A stretch of 64,000 nt of DNA, from contig NZ_CP063418.1 in the NCBI RefSeq assembly GCF_013184985.2, positions 682,001 through 746,000 of the forward strand, written 5' to 3'. Shown piece by piece: positions 36,774 to 43,869 of the stretch. The DNA is from Actinomyces faecalis (GTDB lineage Bacteria > Actinomycetota > Actinomycetes > Actinomycetales > Actinomycetaceae). A program made the translations under genes and the position numbers. The notes beneath the pieces were generated by a model. It worked only from the letters and a program-made list of their open reading frames with translations, was not told the DNA's origin and did no database searches. Every line of letters begins with the position of its first letter. Within the stretch, counting starts at the first letter, position 1.

Positions 36774-39700
36774 GTGAGCACTAGGCCCGACGACGAGCCC
36801 GCAGACAAGCCGGGCGACCACGAGGACCCTGTCCCCAGCCGTGAGGACCGTGTGCGCGGCGGCTTCTTCCAGCCCGACGCCACCCGCGCGCCGCACCGCG
36901 ACGGTGACCCGGCCGCCTCCGGGCCCTCCGCCCGGAAGAACGAGCCCCGGCGTGAGGAGGACGACGACCGGCCTGAGGGCGCCGGCTTCCCCTTCGGCCT
37001 CGACCCTACCGCCCTGTTCGGGGCCGGCCGCTCAGGTGCGGCAGGGCGCGGGCAGCGCCCGGAGCAGGGCTCTCGTGGCAAGGGCTCGGGCGACGACGGC
37101 GCAGGCCAGGCCCGGCCGCGTGAGCGGGGAGGACGTCGTGGGCCTGGGCCCCTGGCTCTGACCTTCATGATCCTGGCCGGCCTGGCCGTGGTCCTGCTGT
37201 TCCTGTCGCGGAGCTGGACCGAGGTGCTGTGGTTCAGCCAGCTCGGCTTCTCCCGGGTCGTGTGGACGCGGTGGATCGCGGCGGGCGTGATGTTCGGCGT
37301 CGGCACCCTCATCATGTTCCTCGCCGTGGTCCTGGCGATGACCAGGGCCTACCGGGCCAGGGAGATCACGCTTCCCTATGACGAGGCCTCCAGGAACCTG
37401 GAGTCCTACCGCACCGCCTTCGAGCCGATGCGCAAGCCGCTGACCCTCATCGTGCCTGCGGTGCTGGGCGTGTTCGCGGCCGGGACAGAGCTGGTACCCC
37501 GCTGGCGTGAGGTCATGCTGGCGCTGAACTCCAGCATGTTTGGCACCACGGACCCCCAGTTCGGGCTGGACGTGTCCTTCTACGTCTTCATCCTGCCGGT
37601 ACTGACCATGGTGGTGTCCTACCTCAGCCGGGTAGTCGTCTTCGCCGGTCTGGCAAGCGTCGTCGTCCACTACCTCTACGGAGGTATCTCGGTGGCTCGC
37701 CAGCCCCACTTCACCAAGGCGGCGCGGATCCACCTGTCAGTCTTCCTGGCGCTGTTCGCGCTGCTGCGGGCGGCCAGCTACTGGCTCAGGCGCTACCAGG
37801 CCCTCTACTCCTCCAACGCCAAGTTCGACGGTGCGAGCTACACCGACGTCAACGCCGTCATCCCGGCTAACGCGATCCTGGCTGCGATCGCCGTCGTCAT
37901 CGCGGTGCTCTTCATCGCCTCGGTGAGGGCGCACTCGTGGAAGCTGCCGGTGACCGGAGTCGTGGTCATGGTCGCCTCGGCCCTGCTCATCGGCACGGGC
38001 TACCCGCTGGTGATCCAGCGCTTCGTCGTCGACCCTAACGCCCAGCGTGAGGAGGCCGAGTACATCCAGCGCAACATCGACGCCACGCTGTCGGCCTACG
38101 GCCTGGACGGCATCGAGACGACGAGCTACAACGCGGCCACCACCGCGCAGGCGGGGCAGCTCAAGGAGGACGCCGAGTCCACGACCTCGATCCGTCTTCT
38201 GGACCCCAACCTGGTCTCAGCGACCTTCAAGCAGCTGCAGCAGAACAAGCAGTACTACTCCTTCGCCTCCGACCTCAACGTCGACCGCTACAACGTGGAC
38301 GGGCAGTCCCGGGACACGGTCATCGCGGTGCGTGAGCTCAACCTTGACGGCCTGGACGCCGGGCAGCGCACCTGGATCAACGAGCACACGGTCTACACCC
38401 ACGGCTACGGCGTGGTCACGGCCTACGGCAACACCGTCGCCTCGGGCGGCTACCCCTCCTTCTGGGAGGGCGGGATCCCGTCGACCGGTGACCTGGGGGA
38501 GTACGAGCCTCGGATCTACTTCGGTCAGGCCTCACCGTCCTACTCCATCGTGGGTGGTGACGACGGCGGTAACCCGCGCGAGCTCGACTACCCCGACGAC
38601 GAGTCGGACTCCGGACAGGTCAACACCACCTTCGCGGGCGACGGCGGGCCGGACGTGTCCAACCCGTGGAACCGTCTGCTGTACGCCGTGCGCTTCCAGG
38701 AGATGAACATCCTGTTCTCCCAGGAGGTGCGTGACGGCTCGCAGATCCTCTACAACCGCAACCCGGCCCAGCGCGTGTCCAAGGTAGCGCCGTGGCTGAC
38801 GCTGGACGGCAACCCCTACCCGGCGGTGGTCGATGACGATGACGACCCTGCCACGCCCAAGCGCGTGGTGTGGATCCTCGACGGCTACACGACGACGAAC
38901 AACTACCCCTACGCCCAGCACGAGTCCCTGGAGGCCACGATGGCGGACGCCACGACAGGCCGGTCCTCGCTGCTTGGGGCGCCGGAGAAGTCTAACTACG
39001 TGCGTAACTCGGTCAAGGCCGTGGTTGACGCCTACGACGGCTCGGTGACGTTGTACGAGTGGGACGAGGAGGACCCGATCCTGGCGGCCTGGTCCAAGGT
39101 CTTCCCAGGATCTGTCACCCCGATGAGCGAGATGAGCTCAGACCTCATGGCCCACATGCGCTACCCGGAGGACCTGTTCAAGGTCCAGCGCACCGTCATG
39201 GCGAAGTACCACGTCACCGACCCGGAGGACTTCTACTCCGGTGGTGACTTCTGGAAGGTCCCGGACGACCCGACTAAGTCCGGCTCCGGCGCGCAGGCGC
39301 CCTACTACCTCACGCTCAAGATGCCGGACCAGGACAAGGCCTCCTTCTCCCTGTCCAGTGTCTACATCATCGGTGGTAACACCGACCGCAACGTGCTGAC
39401 CGGCTTCCTCGCGGTGGACTCTGAGACCGCCTCGGGTGAGGCGGGGGTGCGCAACCCGGGCTACGGCACGCTGCGGCTGCTGGAGCTGCCGCGCTCGTCC
39501 AACGTCTCTGGCCCGGGCCAGGTGCAGAACAACTTCGACTCTGACTCCACCGCGTCCCAGGTCCTCAACCTGCTCAGCCAGCAGGGCTCGCAGGTCATCA
39601 AGGGCAACCTGCTGACGCTTCCGGTGGGCGGCGGTCTGCTCTACGTCCAGCCGGTCTACGTCCAGTCCTCCTCGGGCACGCAGTACCCTCTGCTGCGCAA

Positions 39701-40145
39701 GGTGCTGGTCTCCTTCGGTGACAAGGTCGGCTTCGCTGACACGCTGTCGGAGGCCCTGGACCAGGTCTTTGGCGGGGACTCCGGGGCCCAGACCGGCGAG
39801 GACGTCGTCGACGGAGACGCCGCGGCAGCCAACGACACCTCAGACGCCGAGGCCGCGGCGGCTGGGGCGGTCGACACTGACGGTACGCCGGCGGCGACGA
39901 CGGCTCCGAGCCAGGACGCCGGTGCTGCTCCCACGCAGGCTGCTACCGCCGCCCCGGCCGAAGGCGGGTCCGCCGGCGACGCGCAGACACGGCTGGATAC
40001 GGCTCTGTCAGATGCTCAGAGTGCAATGACCGCCGCGAACGAGGCCATGAAGAGTGGTGACTGGACCGCCTATGGTGAGGCTCAGACCCAGCTCAATGAG
40101 GCACTTAACCGGGCAATCGCCGCTCAGGAGGAGCTGAAGAGGTAG
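36774..40145 (+). CDS. UPF0182 family large membrane protein
   Basis: About 1123 residues. GTG at 36774 (CGGAG five bases before) is preferred over GTG 36768. The N-terminal ~120 residues are charged and low complexity. Seven hydrophobic segments follow (from LTFMILAGLAVVLLFLSRSW to LPVTGVVVMVASALLIGTGY), with VLWFSQLGFSRVVWTRW in the first loop, a family mark. A long extracytoplasmic domain contains RYNVDGQSRDTVIAVRELN, YTHGYGVVTAYGN and SNVSGPGQVQNNF. The C-terminus is an Ala/Gly/Thr-rich linker and a short helix (DAQSAMTAANEAMKSGDW). Family function is not established; ends in a strong terminator. Confidence 0.94.
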   Translation: MSTRPDDEPADKPGDHEDPVPSREDRVRGGFFQPDATRAPHRDGDPAASGPSARKNEPRREEDDDRPEGAGFPFGLDPTALFGAGRSGAAGRGQRPEQGSRGKGSGDDGAGQARPRERGGRRGPGPLALTFMILAGLAVVLLFLSRSWTEVLWFSQLGFSRVVWTRWIAAGVMFGVGTLIMFLAVVLAMTRAYRAREITLPYDEASRNLESYRTAFEPMRKPLTLIVPAVLGVFAAGTELVPRWREVMLALNSSMFGTTDPQFGLDVSFYVFILPVLTMVVSYLSRVVVFAGLASVVVHYLYGGISVARQPHFTKAARIHLSVFLALFALLRAASYWLRRYQALYSSNAKFDGASYTDVNAVIPANAILAAIAVVIAVLFIASVRAHSWKLPVTGVVVMVASALLIGTGYPLVIQRFVVDPNAQREEAEYIQRNIDATLSAYGLDGIETTSYNAATTAQAGQLKEDAESTTSIRLLDPNLVSATFKQLQQNKQYYSFASDLNVDRYNVDGQSRDTVIAVRELNLDGLDAGQRTWINEHTVYTHGYGVVTAYGNTVASGGYPSFWEGGIPSTGDLGEYEPRIYFGQASPSYSIVGGDDGGNPRELDYPDDESDSGQVNTTFAGDGGPDVSNPWNRLLYAVRFQEMNILFSQEVRDGSQILYNRNPAQRVSKVAPWLTLDGNPYPAVVDDDDDPATPKRVVWILDGYTTTNNYPYAQHESLEATMADATTGRSSLLGAPEKSNYVRNSVKAVVDAYDGSVTLYEWDEEDPILAAWSKVFPGSVTPMSEMSSDLMAHMRYPEDLFKVQRTVMAKYHVTDPEDFYSGGDFWKVPDDPTKSGSGAQAPYYLTLKMPDQDKASFSLSSVYIIGGNTDRNVLTGFLAVDSETASGEAGVRNPGYGTLRLLELPRSSNVSGPGQVQNNFDSDSTASQVLNLLSQQGSQVIKGNLLTLPVGGGLLYVQPVYVQSSSGTQYPLLRKVLVSFGDKVGFADTLSEALDQVFGGDSGAQTGEDVVDGDAAAANDTSDAEAAAAGAVDTDGTPAATTAPSQDAGAAPTQAATAAPAEGGSAGDAQTRLDTALSDAQSAMTAANEAMKSGDWTAYGEAQTQLNEALNRAIAAQEELKR

Positions 40146-40194
40146 GGGGAGAGGTCGCTGGGAGCCTAGCGGGTGCCCAGCAGCCTGTTCCGGC

Positions 40195-40242
40195 GACGAC
40201 GGCGCAGTGGCCTGGCAGGTGCCAGGTTGTTGCGCCGTCGTC
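40195..40242. terminator. Terminator of the UPF0182 gene
   Basis: GACGACGGCGCA (40195-40206) pairs with TGCGCCGTCGTC (40231-40242), and inside the loop CCTGGC/GCCAGG (40211-40226) forms a second stem. CTTGTTC follows. Located 50 bp after the stop. Confidence 0.8.
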
Positions 40243-40315
40243 CTTGTTCGGGCGAGCATGTCAGCCCCGAGGGGACTGGCTCACACGCGGGTGAGTAAAG
40301 GCACGGGTAACGGGT

Positions 40316-40344
40316 TTGAAATGGCCTGGAGGCCCGCCTAGTAT
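40316..40344 (+). promoter_or_regulatory. Promoter of tRNA-fMet
   Basis: TTGAAA (40316-40321), 17-bp spacer, TAGTAT (40339-40344). The expected start point is about 6 bases before the mature tRNA 5' end at 40357. Confidence 0.8.
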
Positions 40345-40356
40345 TGCTTTCACCGA

Positions 40357-40430
40357 CGCGGGGTGGAGCAGTTCGGTAGCTCGCCGGGCTCATAACCCGG
40401 AGGTCGCAGGTTCGAATCCTGTCCCCGCTA
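40357..40430 (+). tRNA. Initiator tRNA-fMet (anticodon CAT)
   Basis: 74 bases without encoded CCA. The acceptor strand CGCGGGG pairs with CCCCGC and leaves C1 opposite T72 unpaired, the initiator mark. The anticodon stem has the three G:C pairs of initiators around CTCATAA, and the T arm is GCAGG-TTCGAAT-CCTGT. Sequence is close to actinobacterial fMet tRNAs. Foreign-looking genes begin directly at its 3' end, so it is the likely attachment site of the element to the right. Confidence 0.97.
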
Positions 40431-40752
40431 CGAGAGAGGGAGCCCCGGCACCAACAGGTGCCGGGGCCTTCTGCTGCCCGGGCACGTACTGAGCGGGTGT
40501 CCATCTTCCGTCCGCGTCGCGTGACGGCATGATGTCTTGGACGTCCAAGTTGAGAGCATCGGCCGTGTCAAAGATGTCCTCTAGGCTCCAGCCGATCTGC
40601 CCTCTGAGTTTCATGGAGACAGTCGGGGGAGCGACGCCTATCCTCCGCGCCAGCTCGGCGCGGGTGATGTTGTTCGAGAACATCACCTGATTCACGGTCA
40701 TGCCGATAGCTTGGTCGGGGGTGAGGCCGACGGACTTCTGGCGTTTCGTCAT
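40390..40752 (-). CDS. Cro/C1-type HTH repressor reading into the tRNA 3' end
   Basis: From the ATG at 40752, 120 residues. The helix-turn-helix is NNITRAELARRIGVAPPTVSMKLRGQIGWSLEDIFDTADALN (about residues 27-68). The last 14 or so residues (AGTGFEPATSGL) are encoded by the antisense of the tRNA-fMet 3' part, so the native C-terminus was probably fixed by integration or is simply read-through of the junction. The ATG lies 6 bases after a consensus -10, predicting a leaderless mRNA. Divergent from the excisionase-like gene; together they resemble the control switch of an integrated element. Confidence 0.85.
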   Translation of the reverse strand: MTKRQKSVGLTPDQAIGMTVNQVMFSNNITRAELARRIGVAPPTVSMKLRGQIGWSLEDIFDTADALNLDVQDIMPSRDADGRWTPAQYVPGQQKAPAPVGAGAPSLVAGTGFEPATSGL

Positions 40753-40758
40753 GGGGCA

Positions 40759-40787
40759 ATCATATAAAGAAGCGTCAAGATTGTCAA
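40759..40787 (-). promoter_or_regulatory. Consensus promoter of the repressor gene (leaderless)
   Basis: On the minus strand TTGACA (40787-40782), 17-bp spacer, TATGAT (40764-40759), then TGCCCC and the ATG at 40752. The start point would fall at the ATG, so no ribosome-binding site is expected, and none is seen. Confidence 0.85.
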
Positions 40788-40797
40788 CGTTGGGTAG

Positions 40798-40826
40798 TTG
40801 CACTGCATTCCGTCATGGGTCATACT
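40798..40826 (+). promoter_or_regulatory. Promoter of the excisionase-like gene (leaderless)
   Basis: TTGCAC (40798-40803), 17-bp spacer, CATACT (40821-40826), then GTTGCCT and the ATG at 40834. As for the divergent promoter, the predicted start is at or next to the ATG. Confidence 0.75.
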
Positions 40827-40833
40827 GTTGCCT

Positions 40834-41118
40834 ATGGACGTTAGGAATCCTGAGTTTGGTCATGACTACCTCAGTGCTGCCGAGGCTGCTGCGCTGCTGC
40901 CGAGTACGTCCGCTCAGACGGTCCTGCGCTGGGCAAAGGATGGCTTGCTTCCTTACATCGAGCTGCCGGGGTCACGTGCGCGCCGCAAGTTCTTCCTGCG
41001 GGAAGACATAGAACAGTTGCTCACTCCAAAGGTTGCGACCTCGGCCTCGTCTGCTGCTTCGGCTGCGTCCCCTGATGCTGCGGGTGAGCTGGTGGGGCAG
41101 GAGGTCCTGCCGTGGTGA
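40834..41118 (+). CDS. Excisionase-like helix-turn-helix protein
   Basis: A 94-residue protein with a MerR/excisionase-type winged helix: YLSAAEAAALLPSTSAQTVLRWAKDGLLPYIELPGSRARRKFFLREDIEQLL. The C-terminal 30 residues are Ala/Ser rich. The start follows the -10 at 7 bases, so the mRNA seems leaderless. Such proteins act as recombination directionality factors or as small regulators in integrated elements; with the repressor at 40390 it would govern excision or transfer. No integrase is adjacent. Confidence 0.75.
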   Translation: MDVRNPEFGHDYLSAAEAAALLPSTSAQTVLRWAKDGLLPYIELPGSRARRKFFLREDIEQLLTPKVATSASSAASAASPDAAGELVGQEVLPW

Positions 41119-41222
41119 GGATGCCGGAGGTCTATTGCGCTGGTGCCGGCCACGATCACGTCGGTGACCTGAGGGATCTTCCAGCTGTGGTGACCGATGG
41201 TGAGCGTGAACGCGCTGTTCAT
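40953..41222 (-). pseudogene. Truncated/chimeric copy of a small array gene (copy A)
   Basis: Its first 14 codons (MNSAFTLTIGHHSW) and 182 bp upstream are identical, apart from three hairpin-tip bases, to copy D at 43449. After Trp14 the sequence changes abruptly to KIPQVTDVIVAGTSAID and the frame runs antisense through the end of the excisionase-like gene. It looks like a recombination end product in which D's leader and start were joined to unrelated DNA. The leader hairpin and ribosome-binding site (AAAGGA) are intact, so a short chimeric protein could still be made. Confidence 0.6.
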
Positions 41223-41404
41223 GGCTCATTCCTTTCTGGGGGACGACAGAGCCCTTCTGTCTGTCCTTCTGCCCGCTGGGGAGGCGTTCTCCCTAGGTGG
41301 GCGTGGGCGGTGGCGTCTGGCCTCCGCTCTGCGAGGTTCCGTGCTTCCGACACGGTGTCCTCTCACCTGGTACGTGGGTTGTGGGCTCACGGCCCACGTA
41401 CCAG
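41181..41404. repeat. 224-bp direct repeat, copy 1
   Basis: Matches 43408-43631 base for base except for three changes near the tip of the terminal palindrome. It contains the first codons of the small gene (minus strand), its ribosome-binding site, the 26-nt leader hairpin, a GC-rich spacer and the CTGGTACGTGGG/CCCACGTACCAG palindrome (41367-41404). About 30 bp beyond the palindrome, up to a GGTGGTGGTGCGCG run, also resemble the start of the plus-strand gene at 44061. Confidence 0.95.
41241..41266 (-). promoter_or_regulatory. Leader stem-loop of copy A
   Basis: As RNA: GGAC, bulged A, GACAGA, loop AGGGC, UCUGUC, GUCC. Ten base pairs with one bulge. It ends 18 bases before the ATG and just before the ribosome-binding site AAAGGA. 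Confidence 0.75.
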
Positions 41405-41470
41405 GCCCCTGGTTGTGGGTGGTGGTGCGCGATGAACGAGGTTCCGTTGCTCGTGCTGCGTGGGCCGGCG

Positions 41471-42085
41471 TCAGTGCTGCGGCGTGATGGTGTAGTGGCT
41501 GGTGTGGCCGAGTGTGGCAAGCGCGTAGCGCACGTCAGGCTCGGCGGGCAGTGTTCCCAGGAGTACGCGATGGTGATGACTGCTCACGCTGAGGCTGACA
41601 CCGTAAGGAAGCACGAGGTAGTTGCTCTTGCGGAAGACGTGTTCGGCGGTTGGGTTGGTTGGGACGGCGATGACGTGGTCGCAGCCCTGGTCGACCGCCA
41701 GGGTCGTGACCTGGGCGATGAGATCCCTGGCAAGACCCTTGCTTCGGTACGCGCGCTTTGTGAAGAGGTAATGCACGACTACCACCTTGGTCAGGAGCCA
41801 CTGGTAGGCGCTGTGGTTGCCGGGGTGCAGCTTGAGAAGCTGCTCGGCCTCGCGTGCGGGTGGGGTGGTGAAGACTCCTGCCACTACCTGCTTGCCGTCC
41901 CAGTAGCCGATGAGCCTGCCGTGGGTGGGGTCGGTGTCCCCGAAGGTGGGCATGACGGGCAGGTCCCAGTTCTTGTTCATTTCTTTGGCGAGCAGGCGCC
42001 GCAGCGCTTTGTGCTGCTGGGCATTCGCTGGCTCGCCGAGATGGATCGTGCGAGTAGGGGAGGTGGTGTGTCGTGAGGACTGCAT
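41471..42085 (-). CDS. GNAT-family N-acetyltransferase inside the small-gene array
   Basis: 204 residues, ATG at 42085 with AAGGA ten bases upstream. The acetyl-CoA-binding region is seen as VVHYLFTKRAYRSKGLARDLIAQVTTLAVDQG (motif A, with RSKGLA in place of R/QxxGxG/A) followed by HVIAVPTNPTAEHVFRKSNY (motif B). The N-terminal half includes FGDTDPTHGRLIGYWDG. No antitoxin-like partner of the usual type is adjacent, so toxin function is not implied. It shares the spacer layout of the small genes: leader stem-loop at 42142-42167 and the palindrome at 41367-41404 downstream. Confidence 0.82.
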   Translation of the reverse strand: MQSSRHTTSPTRTIHLGEPANAQQHKALRRLLAKEMNKNWDLPVMPTFGDTDPTHGRLIGYWDGKQVVAGVFTTPPAREAEQLLKLHPGNHSAYQWLLTKVVVVHYLFTKRAYRSKGLARDLIAQVTTLAVDQGCDHVIAVPTNPTAEHVFRKSNYLVLPYGVSLSVSSHHHRVLLGTLPAEPDVRYALATLGHTSHYTITPQH

Positions 42086-42141
42086 GCGAATTGTTCCTTC
42101 GTGGTGTTGCGACCGGCGCGCGCTGTCCGTGCTCGCCGGGT

Positions 42142-42167
42142 GGACGGTGCGGCTCTCGTACCTGTCC
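42142..42167 (-). promoter_or_regulatory. Leader stem-loop of the acetyltransferase gene
   Basis: As RNA: GGAC, bulged A, GGUACG, loop AGAGC, CGCACC, GUCC. The length (26 nt), bulge position and loop size are the same as in the small-gene leaders, but the inner stem sequence is different and still pairs at five of six positions. It lies 56 bases before the ATG, further than the others. Confidence 0.65.
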
Positions 42168-42332
42168 TCCTGCCCGCTGGGGATTCCTTGTTCCCACGTG
42201 GGCGTGGGCGGTGGCTTGCGACCGCCGCCCTACGAGGTACGGCTTTCCTAGGGCTGTTACCTCGCGCCTGGTACGTGTGGGGTGCGCGCACTCCTGGCGT
42301 ACCGGGGCGGCGGTACCTGACCGCCTCCCGGT

Positions 42333-42365
42333 GTGGTGGGCCGCACTAGTAGCGCGGCCCACCAC
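42333..42365. terminator. Hairpin after small gene B
   Basis: GTGGTGGGCCGC (42333-42344) and GCGGCCCACCAC (42354-42365) pair perfectly around ACTAGTAGC. It lies 20 bp past the stop of the gene at 42385. No T-run follows. Confidence 0.65.
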
Positions 42366-42384
42366 AAGGGATGGTGTGGGTTGG

Positions 42385-42576
42385 CTAGCACTCGACGTGG
42401 ATCACTCTTGGATGGTTGAGGTAGAGCACCTGGTGGTGGTCTCCGACGCCGTAGGTGATCAGGGCCTTGCCGTTGGCAAAGAGCTCGTCGAGGCCCTGCA
42501 TGATCTGGTAGTGGTGGTCCCACGGGATCTGCCAGCTCGTGCCGTCGATGGTGAGGGTGAACGTCTCCTTGTTCAT
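42385..42576 (-). CDS. Small array protein B (63 residues, family unknown)
   Basis: ATG at 42576 with GGAG and GGTC purine runs just upstream. It starts MNKETFTLTIDGTSWQIPWD and ends HQVLYLNHPRVIHVEC. Shared with the other copies: an N-terminal F-T-L-T-I-D/G beta strand, a Trp five residues later, an I/V-P turn, then a helix-like part and a final V-x-h-x-strand. It looks like a small alpha/beta domain without catalytic motif. Preceded by its own leader stem-loop and followed by the hairpin at 42333-42365. I know no named family for it. Confidence 0.75.
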   Translation of the reverse strand: MNKETFTLTIDGTSWQIPWDHHYQIMQGLDELFANGKALITYGVGDHHQVLYLNHPRVIHVEC

Positions 42577-42594
42577 GACCTGTCTCCAGCTGGG

Positions 42595-42620
42595 GGACGG
42601 CAGAACCCTTCTGCCTGTCC
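42595..42620 (-). promoter_or_regulatory. Leader stem-loop of small gene B
   Basis: As RNA: GGAC, bulged A, GGCAGA, loop AGGGU, UCUGCC, GUCC. Relative to copies A, C and D one inner A-U pair has become G-C on both sides. It ends 18 bases before the ATG. Confidence 0.75.
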
Positions 42621-42720
42621 TCCTGCCCTTCCGGGAGTTCTTTTCTCGGGTGGGCGTGGGGTGGCGGTATCTGACCGTCACCCGGTGAGGCCTTGTGCTT
42701 CCGACACGGTGGCCTCGCAC

Positions 42721-42758
42721 CTGGTACGTGGGTTGTGCGCGCACGGCCCACGTACCAG
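42721..42758. repeat. Array palindrome after small gene C
   Basis: CTGGTACGTGGG (42721-42732) and CCCACGTACCAG (42747-42758) with GTGCGCGCAC able to pair inside the loop. It begins 22 bp past the stop of the gene at 42781 and matches the palindromes at 41367, 43594 and 43996. Confidence 0.9.
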
Positions 42759-42780
42759 GGCTGTGAGCTCGGGGTTCTCT

Positions 42781-42966
42781 TTAGCCGTGCATGGTGACGG
42801 GTGTGCTTCGGTCGATGAAGACGCGCGTGTCCTTGCCTCGGCAGGGGAATCGGAGTGTTTCGTGGCCGTGGTGCCAGATCGTGTCGATCTGGTCGTGTAC
42901 GGCCCACCACTGCTCCATGGGTACGTGCCATGCGCGGGTGCCGATGGTGAGGGTGAACGTACGCAT
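42781..42966 (-). CDS. Small array protein C (61 residues, family unknown)
   Basis: ATG at 42966, AAGGAG eight bases upstream. It starts MRTFTLTIGTRAWHVPMEQW and ends VFIDRSTPVTMHG. It is closely similar to protein E over the whole length (for example IWHHGHETLRFP against IWQHGHGGLWFP, FIDRSTPVTMHG against FIDRTTPVTLHG). Rich in Trp and His. Whole-length conservation between copies with different codons argues that the proteins are under selection. Confidence 0.82.
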   Translation of the reverse strand: MRTFTLTIGTRAWHVPMEQWWAVHDQIDTIWHHGHETLRFPCRGKDTRVFIDRSTPVTMHG

Positions 42967-42986
42967 GATGCGTTCTCCTTCCGATG

Positions 42987-43012
42987 GGACGACAGAGCCG
43001 TTCTGTCTGTCC
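42987..43012 (-). promoter_or_regulatory. Leader stem-loop of small gene C
   Basis: As RNA: GGAC, bulged A, GACAGA, loop ACGGC, UCUGUC, GUCC. One loop base differs from copies A and D. It ends 20 bases before the ATG. Confidence 0.75.
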
Positions 43013-43192
43013 TGTTCCAAGCCGGAGGAGTCCTGCCTCTGGCTTGGTGCCGGGTGCGGGGATTGGTACTCCCTGTCCTGGCTGGGTGGTGGTGTCTGAC
43101 CGCCGCCCGCAGGGGTGCCGTGCTTGCGACGTGGTTTCCCTGCACCTGTGACGTGTGTGGTGGGCGCACACCGCGCGCGTGCGGGTGGTCGG

Positions 43193-43228
43193 CCGGTGGG
43201 AGGGATCTGACAGGTTCCCTCCCACCGG
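43193..43228. terminator. Hairpin after small gene D
   Basis: CCGGTGGGAGGGA (43193-43205) pairs perfectly with TCCCTCCCACCGG (43216-43228), 10-base loop, 5 bp past the stop of the gene at 43234. Confidence 0.7.
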
Positions 43229-43233
43229 TTGGG

Positions 43234-43449
43234 TCACCCGGTGGGGTGTGGCGTGTTGGTGTCCTGGATGGTGATGAGGGTGCCGTCGGGGACGTAGACC
43301 GTGTAGGTGGCGTGGGTGTGGTCTGTGAAGCGGACCAGTCCGTGACCGTCGTGCCAGATCCTGTCCAGGCTGGTGACCACGTGGTGGTAGTGGTCAGCGT
43401 CGACCTGCCAGCTGTGGTGACCGATGGTGAGCGTGAACGCGCTGTTCAT
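43234..43449 (-). CDS. Small array protein D (71 residues, family unknown)
   Basis: ATG at 43449 with AAAGGA upstream. It starts MNSAFTLTIGHHSWQVDADH, then a helix-like part with VVTSLDRIWHDGHGLVRF, which matches the D-x-IWxHGH segment of proteins C and E, and a divergent C-terminus ending TPHPTG. Its leader and first codons are duplicated at 41181-41404, where they head the chimeric copy A. No function can be assigned. Confidence 0.8.
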   Translation of the reverse strand: MNSAFTLTIGHHSWQVDADHYHHVVTSLDRIWHDGHGLVRFTDHTHATYTVYVPDGTLITIQDTNTPHPTG

Positions 43450-43631
43450 GGCTCATTCCTTTCTGGGGGACGACAGAGCCCTTCTGTCTGTCCTTCTGCC
43501 CGCTGGGGAGGCGTTCTCCCTAGGTGGGCGTGGGCGGTGGCGTCTGGCCTCCGCTCTGCGAGGTTCCGTGCTTCCGACACGGTGTCCTCTCACCTGGTAC
43601 GTGGGTTGTGCGCGCACAGCCCACGTACCAG
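43408..43631. repeat. 224-bp direct repeat, copy 2
   Basis: Partner of 41181-41404, offset 2227 bp. It includes the start of gene D, its leader hairpin (43468-43493) and the palindrome at 43594-43631. The palindrome arms here extend to 15 bp (43591-43634). Recombination between the two copies would delete or duplicate everything between them. Confidence 0.95.
43468..43493 (-). promoter_or_regulatory. Leader stem-loop of small gene D
   Basis: Identical to the copy A hairpin: GGAC, bulged A, GACAGA, loop AGGGC, UCUGUC, GUCC. It ends 18 bases before the ATG. Confidence 0.75.
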
Positions 43632-43653
43632 GTGCTCGAGCTGCTGGTTCCGG

Positions 43654-43848
43654 CTATCCGTGGAGGGTGACCGGGGTGGTGCGGTCTATGAAGACGTAGA
43701 CGTCCCGCCCATTTCTGGTGGGGAACCAGAGTCCGCCGTGTCCGTGCTGCCAGATCGCATCGACCTGGTCGTAGACGGCGTACCAGTGCTCCATCGGCAC
43801 ACGCCACGTGCGGGTGCCGATGGTCAGGTGGAAGGTTCGTTTGAGCAT
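43654..43848 (-). CDS. Small array protein E (64 residues, family unknown)
   Basis: ATG at 43848, GAAAGG seven bases upstream. It starts MLKRTFHLTIGTRTWRVPME and ends VFIDRTTPVTLHG. Closest relative is protein C. It is the first gene of the minus-strand array; a promoter should lie between it and the plus-strand gene at 44061, but I see no consensus one. Followed by the palindrome at 43594-43631. Confidence 0.82.
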   Translation of the reverse strand: MLKRTFHLTIGTRTWRVPMEHWYAVYDQVDAIWQHGHGGLWFPTRNGRDVYVFIDRTTPVTLHG

Positions 43849-43869
43849 TGGGGGACCTTTCATCTATCG

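Larger units (their letters stand above)
42086..42384. other. Spacer between acetyltransferase and copy B
   Basis: No gene. It holds the acetyltransferase leader hairpin, the GC-rich block common to all array spacers (CCACCGCCCACGCCCAC type on the minus strand), a decayed form of the CTGGTACGTG palindrome (42268-42306) and the terminator-like hairpin of copy B. Confidence 0.7.

Noticed and set aside
41471..42085. GNAT toxin of a toxin-antitoxin pair
   Set aside because: No DUF1778-type or other recognisable antitoxin is next to it; the neighbours are the small array genes, whose family is unknown.
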